The notes: generated by a model not told the origin, from the letters alone. Positions 34,306 to 46,962 are shown, numbered from the stretch's first letter. The stretch: DNA of 64,000 nt from Apium graveolens (GCF_009905375.1 NW_027417549.1:1-64000); one strand, 5' to 3'. Numbers and translations are program-made.

Positions 34306-35260
34306 GATACATCAGACTTTATGATCAGTATTTACAGATATTACTATCTTTGTGTATTATGTGCTTAAATTGAGCACAAAATAATTGAGGTGGACTCATG
34401 CATGAACTCATTCAATAGTAGGCTTCAGAATAATAACAGATTTTGAGTAAAAGTTCTTAGTTATGCCTTATTTCTAAGATGTACGGAAGTGAATCAGACT
34501 TTACTCTTTGTCTGATATTTAGCTTAATGCACACACTTACACTCCATATGAATGATGAAAATTACTGTGGTGATCAATGTTATTTTAGATGAACAGTCTA
34601 TGTGTCAAATTGCATAAATTCTGAGGACAAGTTCTGATGGAAGTTCTGATGATTAAGTTCTGATAAAACCATATCAGAATTTGTGTGAAGAATTACAGGA
34701 ATACACATTCACTTTTCGAGTTAAGGAGCCATATTCTGATGACTTTTAAATCCTGATAATAATCAAGTTTTGATGCTGACGTGGCGGTATTTATTTACTT
34801 GGTTTATTTTTGGTCATTACCTGAACGATAATATTTTTACAGAATATTGGTTAATGTGAGCTAAAACAGTCATAATCATTATGGGTTAGTGGTTAGCGTG
34901 TATGTCTTGAAAACCTGCATGCGCACATTAATAATTATTATATCCCGTGCCCATTAACCAAGTAATTGTTATCCATCCGTTTCTCTTCACCGTCAGCTTT
35001 GTCAGGCTTCTTAGCTTAGGACCAAGGCTGTTGATGTTAGGAATCGTAGAATAGGACTATCTTGTAATTTTTACATATAATTGATAAATTTCATCGAATG
35101 TAATCATCTGATATATCAATGAAATTTTCTTTAATTGCAAGATTTATTCTGTGTTTTTCAAATTATGTGACTGCATGTTTAATTACAATTTATTAATTTT
35201 TACTTCATCGACTTTTAATCTTATTTTGTGATGAATGTTTTGATTAAAATCTCTTGATTT
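34306..35260 (+). other. Spacer between pol and third ORF of element B
   Basis: About 950 bp without a coding region that I can support. Its start aligns with the A spacer. The sequence from about 34800 is unrelated by eye to the H spacer. The N-terminal part of the third ORF seen in H is missing here, so a deletion or replacement is likely. Confidence 0.6.
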
Positions 35261-37948
35261 GAGGAAACAACTGAAGAACAGGTTCAAATATCAGAACCTG
35301 TTGTTGTAGAAGCTGAGAAAGTTTTTTCTCATAAAGATACTGTAACTGGGAGTTCTAGGCCCCTCAAAAGGCTTAGAAAGTTAAATTCTGATGATAAAGC
35401 TCCTACAGTATCTCCACCTTTGAAGAAATTAAAGAAACAGAGAGCTCGCAGGGACATAGTTGAGTCAGATTCAGAGGATGTAGTGGAAGCAGCTAAGGAA
35501 GGGGATCAGGAATCTCTGATCTCAACAGAACCTATTGTTATTGAATTACTTCCTTCTGCACAACCATAAACTGCTCAAGCTAAAATACCTACACCTCTTA
35601 TGTCACCTATAGTTGATCCAGTACATACGGAAGAACCAGGTACAAGTGCTGAAATTGATATTCATAACTTGACTGTACCTGAGGTTTTGTACTTGGAAGC
35701 TCCACCAATTCAACTCGCTCCACCAATTCAACTCACTCCACCAACATCAATTTTGGATGTTGATCAGAACCTGGCTGCATATCAGAATTTAGAGGATAAT
35801 GTTGAAGCCTCTATAGCCTCATATACTGCTATTTTATCAGAGGATGCTGATACTGCATGATCTACAAGTTCTGATGCTGCTAATGAAGAAATTACTGGTG
35901 AAGCTGCTGCCAATTTAGATGCTGATGCAGCTGGTCCATCAGGACATGCACCTCAACAAACAATTCATAAAGCTGATTTAGTCAAAAAGTTTGTTATAGG
36001 GGAAGCACCAGTACCTTGGAGTGAAACTCCTAGAGGAAAGGAGTGGACTAAAGAATGGAACACAGTTAGTTTTATTTCTTCTGAAAGGATTCTTGCTGAG
36101 CATCTTGTAAAAGCTGATGAAATGCTGATAAATGATGATTTCAAGGCACAGCTGAGAGTTACTGTATTAGGTACAAGGCACCTTCAAGGTCAACACTCAA
36201 TAACTCATGACAAGGTGAACAAAATTCAGGAAGCTCTGATCCAGCAAGATATGAATGTGAAACTTGAAAAGAACAGAATTTTCAAGCCAGCCTTTGACCG
36301 AATTGCCTATATTGAGAAAACTCAGGAGAAGCAACAAACTCAAATTGAAGAAATTCTGAAGAATCAAGCTTCTCACCAAAGTCAACTCAATGAGATCCAA
36401 TCCCTAGTGGAATTGCTTGTCTCTCTTCTTTTACCTGCTGATGCTAAAACGGGGGAGAAAGTGATTAAGTCCAAATACAAATCTATTCAGACACTGAAAG
36501 GAAAGGATGATGGAAATGATGACCAGGGAAACTCTGATAAGGGTAGAGGTCAAGGTCAAGGCAAAGGATTTTCATCAAGTAAAGCTAGAATTACAAGTCA
36601 AGGAACAAGTTCTGATACTGGGAGAAGAAAAAGTTATGATACTAGTAAAAGGATAAGTTCTGGTGAACATCTGGAACTTGATGAAGAAATTTCAAGGGAT
36701 TTATTTCTTAAAGAAAATCCAGGAATGGACTTTGAGAGTCTAAAGGAAGAAGAAGCTAGACTCAAAGCAGAAGGTGTCAAGACAAAATCTAAAACTTCTA
36801 TTGTTGAAAGAAATTTCAAAGCCTAAGGGTATTGTGATAAAAGAAAGAACAAGTTCTGAGGCAATCAAAGCCAAATCATAAATGCAAATTGATCCAAGGT
36901 CCAAGGGCAAAGAAATAGTTAATGAACCTGTAAAGGTTTATATGCCAGTCATGGATGAAGAAATAACTGATGATGAAGAAGATGTTAATCTTACTCTGAT
37001 GCATAAGAAGATTTTTCAAACAACCTCTGACATGGCTCATGTTGTTCAGAGTCAAGATATAGTAAGTTCGGATATGAAAGTGAAACAAGCAACCTCTGAC
37101 ATAGCTCAAGTTGGCTTGATATCAGAAGATAAGGAAAAGGAAACCTCTGACATTGCTCATGTTAAACCTTCAAAGATACTCCTACCAGGATTCACCAAAG
37201 CTAAACAGGCTCAACCTTTGAAGACTGCAACAAGTGGTTTTGAAGCAAGAGTTGTTACAGGAAAGAAGCAAGAGATAAATCTGGATTGGGTAGTTCTGAT
37301 GAAAGAAGAGTACATAACACTACCAATGATCCAACTTCCTTAAGTGAACCAGGTGTTGGAGCAACTCCTGAAAGATTGAATCGACTTGAATCTGTACAAA
37401 TGGTTTACCATACCTTCTTGAAAGAACATATCTTGTTATATTTTATGACAGATGGAAGGGTATACCAGATTAAGCAGAATGCTATACCACTGAAGTATTT
37501 TGAATAACTGGAACATGTTCTATTCCTACTTCAAGTGAAAGACAGATTAACAGATAGTGCTGCAGGGTATTTAAAGTCTCAAATTTAAAGACAGAAGAAG
37601 CTTTATTCTGTAAAGTCTGACAGCACATATTGTCCCAAGTACAGAGATCACAAAGGTGATATTGTCGATATGAAGCCTAACTCTACTAGGATTATAACTA
37701 CTTTTCTGGGTTATAAGGCTGTGGAATTCAATCTAGAGTCTGACAAGGTATATCTGATTAGACTAGATCAGGAGATAAGAAAAGCTAAGATAAATGATCT
37801 CAGAGCAGCTATTTTTCAAACTAGAGAAGATACAGCTGAATTGATAAATGCTAAAAAGAGGATGGTCAATGAACTTGAATATGCAGAGAGATGTTTGTTA
37901 AAAAATTATTTCAGGACAACTCCTGATATCAAAGAGATCAAAATTTGA
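35261..37948 (+). pseudogene. Element B third ORF: large charged protein, nuclear-type features
   Basis: An 896-codon reading frame with in-frame stops at 35567-35569 and 35858-35860. A frame change lies between about 36827 and 37300 (the coding frame there starts at 36882), returning to the first frame by 37286. Features in order: two basic clusters (RPLKRLRK and LKKLKKQRARR) beside acidic SDSED, resembling a nuclear localisation signal; Pro-rich repeats (PPIQL twice); a conserved helical part with KEWTKEWNTV; a Gln-rich coiled coil (EKTQEKQQTQIEEIL); a Lys/Gly/Ser-rich stretch; three TSDxAxV repeats; and a C-terminal helical region (EIRKAKINDLRAAIF). I see no signal peptide or membrane segment, so it does not look like an envelope protein. 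Function unknown. H carries the start of what is probably the same ORF. Confidence 0.7.
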
Positions 37949-38158
37949 AAGTGAAGCCAAGTCAAAGATCTGCAACTGCTTAAATTCTGAAGTTTATACA
38001 GACTGAAGCTGTTATCAGAAGTTAAAGATGGTAAAGCTGAAAGGACTGTAAGTTGTAGTTATCTAGTCAAATTCTCATGCATTTGTACTTAATGTTTTTG
38101 ACATCATCAAATATCTGTTGAACTTGTATATTATACTAATTTACAAGTTGGGGAAGAT
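37949..38158 (+). other. Element B 3' untranslated region with polypurine tract
   Basis: A short non-coding stretch ends with GGGGAAGAT (38150-38158) right before the 3' LTR, the polypurine tract of this family. Confidence 0.85.
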
Positions 38159-38780
38159 TGTTAGATATATTTGATAATGTCATGTGTAATATGATTTATG
38201 TTTAGTTTTCAGATCTTAACTAACAGGACAAATCAGTACTTAACTGGAAATCAGCACTTATACTGAAGACATTACTTAAGATATTAGAACTTAAGTTATC
38301 ATAACTTAAGTAATCAGAAGATATATATCAGGAGATAATATCAGGACTTAAGATGACTTTCAGATAAGGGAGGCAGCTAATTGAAAGGAAAGAAGATCGA
38401 GACTAAGACAAAAAGAATTGTGCATGAAGAAGGAATTCTATGAAGAATAGAATACTTGGAAGAAAAGATAACTAGTTGATATATTTTAGGAAGCAGAATT
38501 ATATTCCATATCAATTAGAAGATTATCTTGTAACTGTGTAGTATATAAACACTGGCATAGAGTTTACACTAGAAGTGTTACAATTATCGAAGTTATTATT
38601 CTTTGTAACTCTAGCAGCTCTCGTGATAATTTGTTCATCACTAAGAGATGATAATTACATATTGTAACTGAGTTTATTGTATTGAATAAAATCTATTTTA
38701 TGTTACTTGAGTTCTTATAATCGATTTGATTATGCTAAACACTATATTCAACCCTCTTCTACAGTGTGTGTGACCTAACA
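38159..38780 (+). repeat. 3' LTR of element B (622 bp)
   Basis: TGTTAGATAT...GACCTAACA, homologous to 20105-20713. It is followed by TGGCC (38781-38785), the right target duplication, and by F LTR sequence. Confidence 0.95.
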
Positions 38781-38785
38781 TGGCC

Positions 38786-41585
38786 TGACCACGAATCTGG
38801 TCCACAATTTTATAAAAACAATCAAATTCTAACATAATAACAGAATAAACAATGTAAAGCAATAAACAGAATCATAAATAACATTGGATGTTAGATAATG
38901 ATATGGTTTCAATCTTCATAAGGATCAATATGGCAATTTCAAATTTTGGCCGTTAGGTAATGAAAGAATTGGATAACAAAGGAATCAGCGTTTCAAGGTT
39001 TCAAGGATTTGGTCTTTCAAAGCATAAGGTACAATGGTTTGAATATGTAAGTAATTCGTTCAGTGTTTGGCATTTAGTTTGTAGGTATTTGTGGAGTAGT
39101 ATTGTATATTTGTGGTTCGTATTTGGGTATACAACAATCATTGGTTTAGAAAGAATAAGGTTTACGGCTCAAGATCAATAACTGGAATCCGGGTTTAGGA
39201 TTCAGTGCTTCAAAGCATTTGCAATATAAAACAGGACTATCAATCAACTACAATATATCTCGAGAAAGTTTAGAACACTTGTCTGGTACTAGCTTGCTAT
39301 ACTGCACTAACTTCCAATCAAAACCGTCTATTCCTCGACTATCTGTTTCCCTTTCCTACGCCTTGCCTCTTCGGCTCACATATCATAAACATCTATCAAT
39401 ACTCAACTTATATGATTCTATTCGATACACACTTCTATCTACCCTTCATTTTATCCAAATCCGATTAACGGATTGAAAGTTACGTAATAAACAAGTAAAC
39501 ACCGAACATATAGACCGATAATCAATCAACAAGTCACATATAATACGTAACACGTCAAACAATCAATGATATATCATTTATAAAGGAGTCTCGGGTCATA
39601 AACAGGCTTTCGGGTATTTAAAATGATTTTTAAAGTATTTTTCGGAATTAAAACGGGTCGTTGGATCAATTTCAAAGTAATAAACATGGTTCGGTTGGCC
39701 AAATCTGGCTTCAAAACAATTTTATAATAATTATCGAGCCTTGGAAACAATTTAAAATAATATTTTAAAGCTCGAAACTATTTTTCGGAATTTTTAAATC
39801 ATTTTTAAATAATTAAATCTAATTAAATAATTAATTAAAATCAATTAAATCAATTAATCAATTAATTTTTGAATTAATCAATTAATTATTAACTAAAATT
39901 AATTAACTAATTAATTCAGATTTATTTTTGAATTAAAGAAAATTTTTGGAATTAAAATAATGATTTTTGGAATTTTCGGAAATCAAAAACCAATTTTGGA
40001 AATGAATTTATAAAGGAAATCTGATTTTAAAAGTTTTTGAAACAGAAACAGAAGTTAGAAATTGATTTTACAAAATTTTGGATCAAAACCGGGTCAAACC
40101 GGGTCACCAAGAACAGAAACGGGTCGCGAAGAACCCAGTTTCCGGTGACCGGAAAATCCTCCGGCGAAGCCCCGATTTCGACTAAAACGGAGTGGTTTGA
40201 TGTGATTTAAGCACGGTTTTCATTCTATATCACTCCAGGATCATAAATCAGGTCACAAACAACACCATCAATGACCTCAGTTCATTCTCCGTCAAAAATC
40301 GAAGTAAAACCGGCGAAGGGCCGACGAGCTCGATTTACCGACTTCTAGGAATCGTCAGATTCTATACTATATACGAATCGATTCCATATTCAATCAGGAA
40401 CATATATCAACCCTCAAATTCGACAAATAACCCCTAACAAAGATTCCCCTAAATCGAATTAAAAACATTCAAAATAATATAAACCCTAATTTCTAATTCC
40501 GAGAATCAAACCCAAAATTAAACATGTTATTGAACTCCAAATCAAGAGTATAATATACCAAAATGATCAGCATCAAAAACTCTACAACATGCAAGCATCA
40601 AAACATACAAACAATAGCTCGAACAAAAATTCATAATTTTAATTTCAAGAAATTCGAATATAAATAATTAAATAGAAAATTACCTGATGTTTCTGGGTTG
40701 AAATTGATGAAATATTTGGATTCTAGATTTCAGTAGCTTCGTTTTGAGTATATGTACGCCAAAATCGGATATCGATAACGCCTCCGAACTTGTGTTTGAT
40801 TACGAAGAACAAAATATAATTATAGTGTTTTCTCTGTAAAAACTCTATAAATACTGTTTGCAAATGATTTCTCGTACAAAATAAAATACGGTAGAGGCTA
40901 TTTATAATTACGGAAAATTAGTATCTTGTTGGATCATTCCAGATACAAAATGGTACGTTTATTTATAAAAACTGATCCAAACGGTACCGGTTTTCGGGAT
41001 AATTATCCAAATCAGTACAATTTGTACTGCGGTCTTGTTCTCAGCGCCTGGTTACACATATTACGAGGTGATAATTGTGATGGTTTAATAAAAAGCTCCC
41101 GTTTATCGAAAATACGGGTTTTATTGATTTACCGAAACGAATAATATATCGAAAATGTTGCGCCGGGACTCGCACAGGACAAACCGTACTTCAGATCGAA
41201 AAAGTCGAAACATGGAAAATGCTCGGAATATTGCAATTAGGTTAGGAAGGAGTTCTCGGAAAAGTTTCGGGTTATAAAAACGTAAAAACGGATGACGTCG
41301 GTTGGTTCCCGATTGTATAAAATAGTTTTTAAATACTCGGAAAAAGATTTTATAAAATCCATATATTTCCTATAAAATCATAAATCAACATAAAAATAAA
41401 TAGGAAGATATGACAATTATTTATATTTTATTTTGGACATATAAAAATTAAAATACTCAATTAATATTGTTTTTAAACATCCAAACACATTTAACACTTA
41501 ACAAATAATTTACAGAATAAATACTGAACATACATAATAATTATTTATTAGCAAAATAATTACACGGTATACCCCAGATATTACA
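38786..41585 (-). repeat. Element F 3' LTR, inner part
   Basis: It aligns with 59080-61962. It includes an AT-rich low-complexity AATTA/TTAAT stretch (about 39815-39920), a GC-richer part with GGGTC motifs, and the terminus TATTACA at 41585. The short frames (for example 40926-41144) recur in the other LTR and are not genes. Confidence 0.93.
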
Positions 41586-41602
41586 TCCTTTCCCCCTTAA
41601 AA
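41586..41602 (-). other. Polypurine tract of element F
   Basis: The complement reads TTAAGGGGGAAAGGA, next to the LTR terminus TGTAATATC. Confidence 0.88.
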
Positions 41603-41623
41603 GGGTTCTGTACTCAGAATCTC

Positions 41624-41915
41624 CTAAGAAAACAAATGAGGGTACTTTTCTTTCATATCACTTTCTAACACCCAGGTTGACTCTTCAACCTTTGGGTTTC
41701 TCCACAATACTTTTACTATCTTTACTACTTTATTACTTAATACTTTCTCTCTTTCCTCTAGAATTTCTATCGGACTCTCTACATATGACAAATCTGCCTG
41801 GAGCTCTATTGGCTCATATTCTATTATATGCCTGGAGTCTGGATTATACTTCTTAAACATCGATACATGAAAAACATTGTGAATGTGCTCCATGTGCGGA
41901 GATAACGCCAACTCG
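41624..41915 (-). pseudogene. Element F pol C-terminus with chromodomain, cut by D
   Basis: It encodes ELALSPHMEHIHNVFHVS, then a chromodomain-like tail ([26 protein letters not shown]). The upstream half of the integrase continues at 53137 on the far side of D. There is no stop in this fragment before its natural end. Confidence 0.92.
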
Positions 41916-42784
41916 AATACTTTTATAATATTTAAAAGTGTAATTATTAAATAAATAGTTAAATAAAATATGTGTACTGGTTTCGATCGCTATGTGTTGT
42001 TTTATTATGATCCCTTCGTGAATTAAGGTGTACCGGGTTGTTTGTGTAATTAACTATTGAGTTGTATCGAATCGTTTTCACTTTTAAAAGTGAATTTAGT
42101 GCAAATTTATTTGCATAAATATTTGGAAAGTCTCTAAAATTGTTTTTATGGTTTCGTAATTATAATAATTATTTTTGGGATTTTATAAAATTTAGAAATC
42201 AATATTTCATCAATTAACTCTATATGATTTTCTGATTACATTTATTTGAAAAATCCGTATTTAATTCTATAATTCTTCAAAAATTATGAAACTCATATTT
42301 AGTTATGTTTGGAATATTCCGAGAATTTTAAAATTATTTTGGGAATTTTCAGGATTAATTTCACCCGCCCCTTGTTTCGTTAATTGATAAAAAGCGGGTA
42401 TAAATTGTATTTCAGAAATTGTTTTAAAATTTCAGAATTTATGTTTTTATAAACTTCGAGATATTTATAATATTTTAAGACTATTTTCGTGATTTTATGA
42501 ATTTGTCTTAAGTGCAGCTCGACTCGTTAATTATAAAATGCGGGTATGAGTTGCGTTTCAAGAATACTTTAAAAATTATGGAAAATTTATTTTTAATAAC
42601 TTTGAATTATTTATGATATTTTAAAAATTTATTTGGAATTTTCGTGATTATTTTTATTCGCGTGATGTTCGTTAAATTTGTAAAACTGGGGCAAAATGGG
42701 GCTGTCAGAAGGGGGTAAACACGTGGCACAAATTTAGTCATTTTTCAGATTCGTGGCTGCTGCTCATTGGTGGCTAGAAAAAAT

Positions 42785-42830
42785 ATATATAATAAAATAA
42801 CAAACAAAAGGAACTGACCTCTGTTGCTTC
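42785..42830 (+). promoter_or_regulatory. Putative core promoter of element D LTR
   Basis: ATATATATAATAAAA around 42782-42796 is followed about 30 bp on by a long C/T-rich tract. The 3' LTR has the same layout near 50470, but its TATA core is partly lost. Confidence 0.4.
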
Positions 42831-44663
42831 TCTTTCTCTTAACTCTCTCCACTCCTCTCGTCTCTCTCTTCTCGATCTTCTGCTCTCTCTCACTCCCTTA
42901 ATCTCCCTCTGTTCTGCTTCCCCCTTCTTCTTCCTTCCCTTATTTCTTTGTTTACGTTCTTTCTTCCCCGGTTTGCCCTTCTCCGGCGATTCTGCCACCG
43001 CCGTGGTAATTTTCCGGCCCCCCGTTTTTCTTTCCGATTGCTGGCCTGAGTGGTTCCGTTTTTGCTTCTGTTGATATGTATATATATATACATATTCGTG
43101 TATATATATTTGATGTGTGTGTGATTATTATGTGTGTGTATACTGTGCTTGCGTGTTTGTGTTCTTGGGAGTGTGTGTGTGTTGCACGCGTGCCGCGCGC
43201 GTGTGTGCGGGTGTCTGATGTTGTTTGGCTGTCTCTGTTGTTCGAATTGCAGCATATTGGGGCTTGTTTAATTTGGAATGTTGGTATTATGCAGGAATTA
43301 ATTGAGTAAAATTAGTGATATTGAATACTTCGTGCGGGAATTATTATTAATTTAATTGGTAGAATTTACGTTGGAAACCGGAATTAATCGGGTACCCGTA
43401 AATTTTACCGTCGTCGGCGATGAACCTCGGCGAGCCGATGCTGGACGGTGATGACGATGTTCTGAGTCCTAAATTTTATAAATAAAATGATTTGTATAAT
43501 ATGTTTTTGAAAATACATGGTATATTGGAGTTGTACATAAATAATTACGAGATTGTGGAGTTGATGTGGTATTAAAACTTATGGATTGATGTGATTGTTG
43601 ACGTCGAGTTGTTCGACGGGTAGGCCGATAAGCAGAGGAGGTGCTGCCCGAATTTTTGGAAATTAAATTTGAAAATTCGGGACATACCCTATAATTATCG
43701 GAACGTCGAGCAAGTATAAATAAGGATATACATATATCTTGTATGAAACTTGATTATACAATGTGATGGAATATTTTGCCAAATCGATAACCCTGATTTC
43801 GTAAAATTACGAGTATACGTATTTTCTGGAAACGAACACCGAACTGATTTTCGAGATTGTGAACCCTAATTGTTGCGTGTGTTATTGTAATATACATAAT
43901 TACGAGTCGGGTTTGAATATCGTTGGGTAGAATTGGTATTGAGGATATGTCAAGCATACCTAGACGCCGAACGTAGGGTATTTCGGCTTTGTAGGATCAA
44001 GTCGAAGGACTCAAGAGTTGATATCGAACTAAGGATAACCTAGTGATCAGTCGACAAGCATAGCAAGGTTCCAAGCGAAGGACCTGAATGTTGAAGTCGG
44101 ATTCAGGATAGTCTGATAGTAAGGCAATAAGGCCGAGTGTCCAAGTTAGTCCAAGGTCGATCGATAATAGTGGTAAAGCTCTGCAAGAAAAGTACCCCTG
44201 ACCATTCTTTTATGGTTCATTATATATGAATGAAATGTTGTTTTATTTTTGAACAGGAATAGAAACGTTTTAAGTTACGTATCCCCTGTGTTTGAAAATG
44301 TTGTTAAATATGTGTTTTTGGGAAAAAGTAACTTCTGAAAGTACCTATCTCTAAATGTGATTAAAAAAATGGAAAAGAGGTTTTGAATAGTGTGCTGTGA
44401 CAGAATTGATTTTAACAAGAGATAGGTAAAAGTGATTTTGAAACTGGATAAAACGAATCAGATATTGGATAATGTTGCGTAAGTGGCTAATTCGGTTGCG
44501 CGCATTACATAATCGATTAATCCAGCATAGATAATCAGAGAAAGCCCAATCAGCTTTCCTAGATATTTTGTGTGATAGCCCGGCCAACTATCCCAGATAA
44601 TTTGTGTGAAGGCCTGATCAGCCGTCCCTAGATAACATCCGATATATATCTGATTGTGATTTA

Positions 44664-44857
44664 GTGGTTCCCGTAACGGAATAGATGATTTTGTGGTTCC
44701 AGTAATGGAACAAGAGATTTTGAGATTCCCGGGGAGGAACAAGTTTTTATAGGTACTGTGATGGGACAAGGTTGCTGGTTCCCGTAACGGAACAAATGGT
44801 TTTGGGTCCCCGTAATGGAACAAATGGTTTTATGGTTCCTGTAATGGAACGGAAGGT
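44664..44857 (+). repeat. Palindromic 28-bp tandem array in D 5' LTR
   Basis: About seven imperfect units of about 28 bp, each centred on GGTTCC-GTAA-GGAAC, which can fold back on itself, separated by TTTTG-rich links. The same array is at 52392-52587. Confidence 0.85.
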
Positions 44858-45104
44858 TTGAAAATAAAAATAGCATGCTAAAATTGAACTCTGGTATTTA
44901 TGAACAGCACACGACTGTTGATTTTTGTTTTACAGAGCATGCTAGTTTGATATCCAGTTTATACCTGTTTTACATGTTTCTAACGAATTATGAATTATGT
45001 TCCTATAACTGCTTTACTTTAAACTATTTTACTTGTTATTCATATAGTGGTGCTGCTGAGCAAGCAATTGCTCACCCTTGCAGAATATCTTATATGTATT
45101 GCAG

Positions 45105-45173
45105 ATGCCTAGGAGATTATTGCGCGGTAGTCAGGGCAGAGTTCCAGCTCCTTTTGTGTCAGGCTCCTCTGAG
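45105..45173 (+). CDS. Putative LTR exon (MPRRLLRG type) of element D
   Basis: ATG follows the acceptor-like tattgcag. It is open for 23 codons to GAG at 45173, then GT (donor GTAGTT). The counterpart in the 3' LTR is 52833-52901, and in C 30752-30820. The exon is basic at its start (PRRLLRG). The downstream partner exon is unclear in D because the leader frame is interrupted. Confidence 0.4.
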
Positions 45174-45406
45174 GTAGTTATGTTCAGACCAGATGAGGTC
45201 TGTTGAGTTGCTGCATTAAATTAGTGGTCAGGATTGTGTAAGGTAATTTGGGTTGTGTTAGTTGAGTAACCTAAGTCATACTTAAACCTGGAAAAGGTCT
45301 TGGTAAAGGGGTTGTAGATATGTATTATTAATGAGTTGGACTGAATTATGATTGTTAGTATTGTTGTTGGTGACGTCAACTCCTGACCCCAGGGTTGAGG
45401 CCCACA

Positions 45407-46962
45407 GTTGGTATCAGAGCTACAGGTTTGAGTCCCTGATTTAGGCTATGTATAGAGTCAAAATAGTTAAGAAAGGTTTGTAGATAGATGTGAGTCAGCA
45501 ACTTAATCAGAGGAGTGAGTCTAAGATTTTAGTCAAGGGTTCGGGGATGTAACCCTGACGTTTGTTGAGGATTGACTAGAACTGCCCTAGTTTAGAGTAC
45601 GTCTTCTTCGTATATGTATTATTAGTAATATTCAATAGAGATTTCTAGTTTTTCCTCGAGAAAATGAGTCTGATTGCGAGGATTCAGCATTGAGCGGGCC
45701 CTTGTTGTGTCAGCCGAGAAGACGCCAGCGTTATTCCTCAATATTACCTTTTCTATGTCAATGAATGTTATTGGCCGATTATGTGACCTTCGTGAGTTTG
45801 AATAGTATGATAATAGTCGGTTGCTGCTATGATGGTCAAGTTTTATAGAGATAGTTGATCAAAATGGGAGGTGATATCTTTGAACCCTTTTATTTCCTTC
45901 TTGAAATGTATCTCGGTTCCAGAGTAATTGTTTCCTATTCCATAAGTTACTTATTTTCCTATGAGAAAGTTGTGAACCCGAAGTAAGCTACTCAGGGTTC
46001 TGTTAATCTCATTACAAATCAGATTCACCCTTCCTATTTGTGAATTTTCTTTTCAACATTGTTTCTTCTCTCGGAAGTTCTATCGGTTGAATGGGGCAAA
46101 CAATGCATATGAATTGACCATTTGTCTGTGTGGCAAAAGGGTCTGGTGGGACGCCACCGAATTATGTGTTGTGACCGTATGGTACTAAGACTGGCCATCT
46201 TATGTACTTGTATGGTTTCTCTCAGTCATACCTATGTTTTCTTCTCTCCTCCCTGTATTATTGATCCTTTGATTTTGAAATTCCATTTGAAGTCCCGAGG
46301 CAGTGGATTGTCAATAGCTTTTGTAATTAGACAGTCCTGGTCATTGAAAATAGTGGAGAATTGACTGTTTGGAGGAAATAAAAGATTTACATCAGATTGC
46401 TAGCTATCTCGGAAATGATAATAGTAGAAAGGATTCATGATTCGGTATTAGAGGGTGCGGTTTTAGAAAAGTTAACCCCGTGGAAGATGGGTCAATTGTA
46501 AGAGATAAGAAGTCGCCTTGGAAATAATGGTTGATTGAACCTTGGGCTAGTGCGTTAGCCAAGTCTATGATTCTTAAGATTAATTTGACTTACCAGTTTA
46601 TCCTTTTTGGGTGGTGCCTAGGATAGCCCGTCTAGCTTTGCGGTATATGGAATTTGTTAATGTTGTATTTTAATGGTGCTAAAAGGTTGCTCGGTTTTTG
46701 TTGTATTGAGGAAGCATACCATAATGTTTAGTACCTTTATATTCCAGTTTTCTGCATTGTTGTTGATTCTGCTACTGTTATCGTTGCTATTGTTGCTAGT
46801 GTTGCTGATCTAGATATCTTTTATAAATGGAACCTGAGAATAGGGACATGGATGCTTTAATTGGGCAGCATTTTCCTAACACAGGTGCACCGTTTGAACG
46901 GTGATATTTTTTTATACATTCTCATTATGTTTTGAATAAATTCCCTATTATATTTCAGGAAA
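45407..46962 (+). other. Element D leader with primer-binding site
   Basis: TGGTATCAGAGC at 45409-45420 primes reverse transcription. The remaining 1.5 kb is leader, homologous to that of C. The weak open frame 46122-46364 has a counterpart in C but no domain. Confidence 0.8.

Larger units (their letters stand above)
20105..38780 (+). mobile_element. Element B: Sirevirus-like Ty1/copia element with a third ORF, interrupted by C
   Basis: LTRs are 20105-20713 and 38159-38780. The target duplication is TGGTC on the left and TGGCC on the right (one mismatch). Order: gag, protease, integrase, [C insertion with loss of most of RT], RNase H end, long spacer, third ORF (35261-37948), polypurine tract, LTR. 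It is related to A but oppositely oriented and 166 bp away. Confidence 0.93.
41911..45406 (+). repeat. 5' LTR of element D (about 3.5 kb)
   Basis: It is homologous to 49593-53136 but lacks the first bases TATAACG; it joins F at a shared ACTCG (41911-41915). It contains a TATA box, a pyrimidine-rich start region (42815-42960), TG/TA microsatellites (43078-43210), the palindromic repeat array (44664-44857) and the LTR exon (45105-45173). It ends CCCACA at 45406. Confidence 0.92.

Noticed and set aside
35261..37948. Third ORF as an envelope glycoprotein
   Set aside because: No signal peptide, no membrane helix, and strong basic and coiled-coil composition.
39815..39920. AATTA/TTAAT-rich block, considered as an origin or matrix-attachment site
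   Set aside because: Simple low-complexity sequence present in both F LTRs; nothing beyond AT content supports a function.
43078..43210. TA/TG-rich repeats as a telomere-like or tandem satellite
   Set aside because: Short mixed microsatellite within an LTR, repeated only because the LTR is duplicated.
46122..46364. 80-residue frame in the D leader, with a partner in C
   Set aside because: The two match because the DNA is homologous; frame ends differ and no splice or start evidence supports it.
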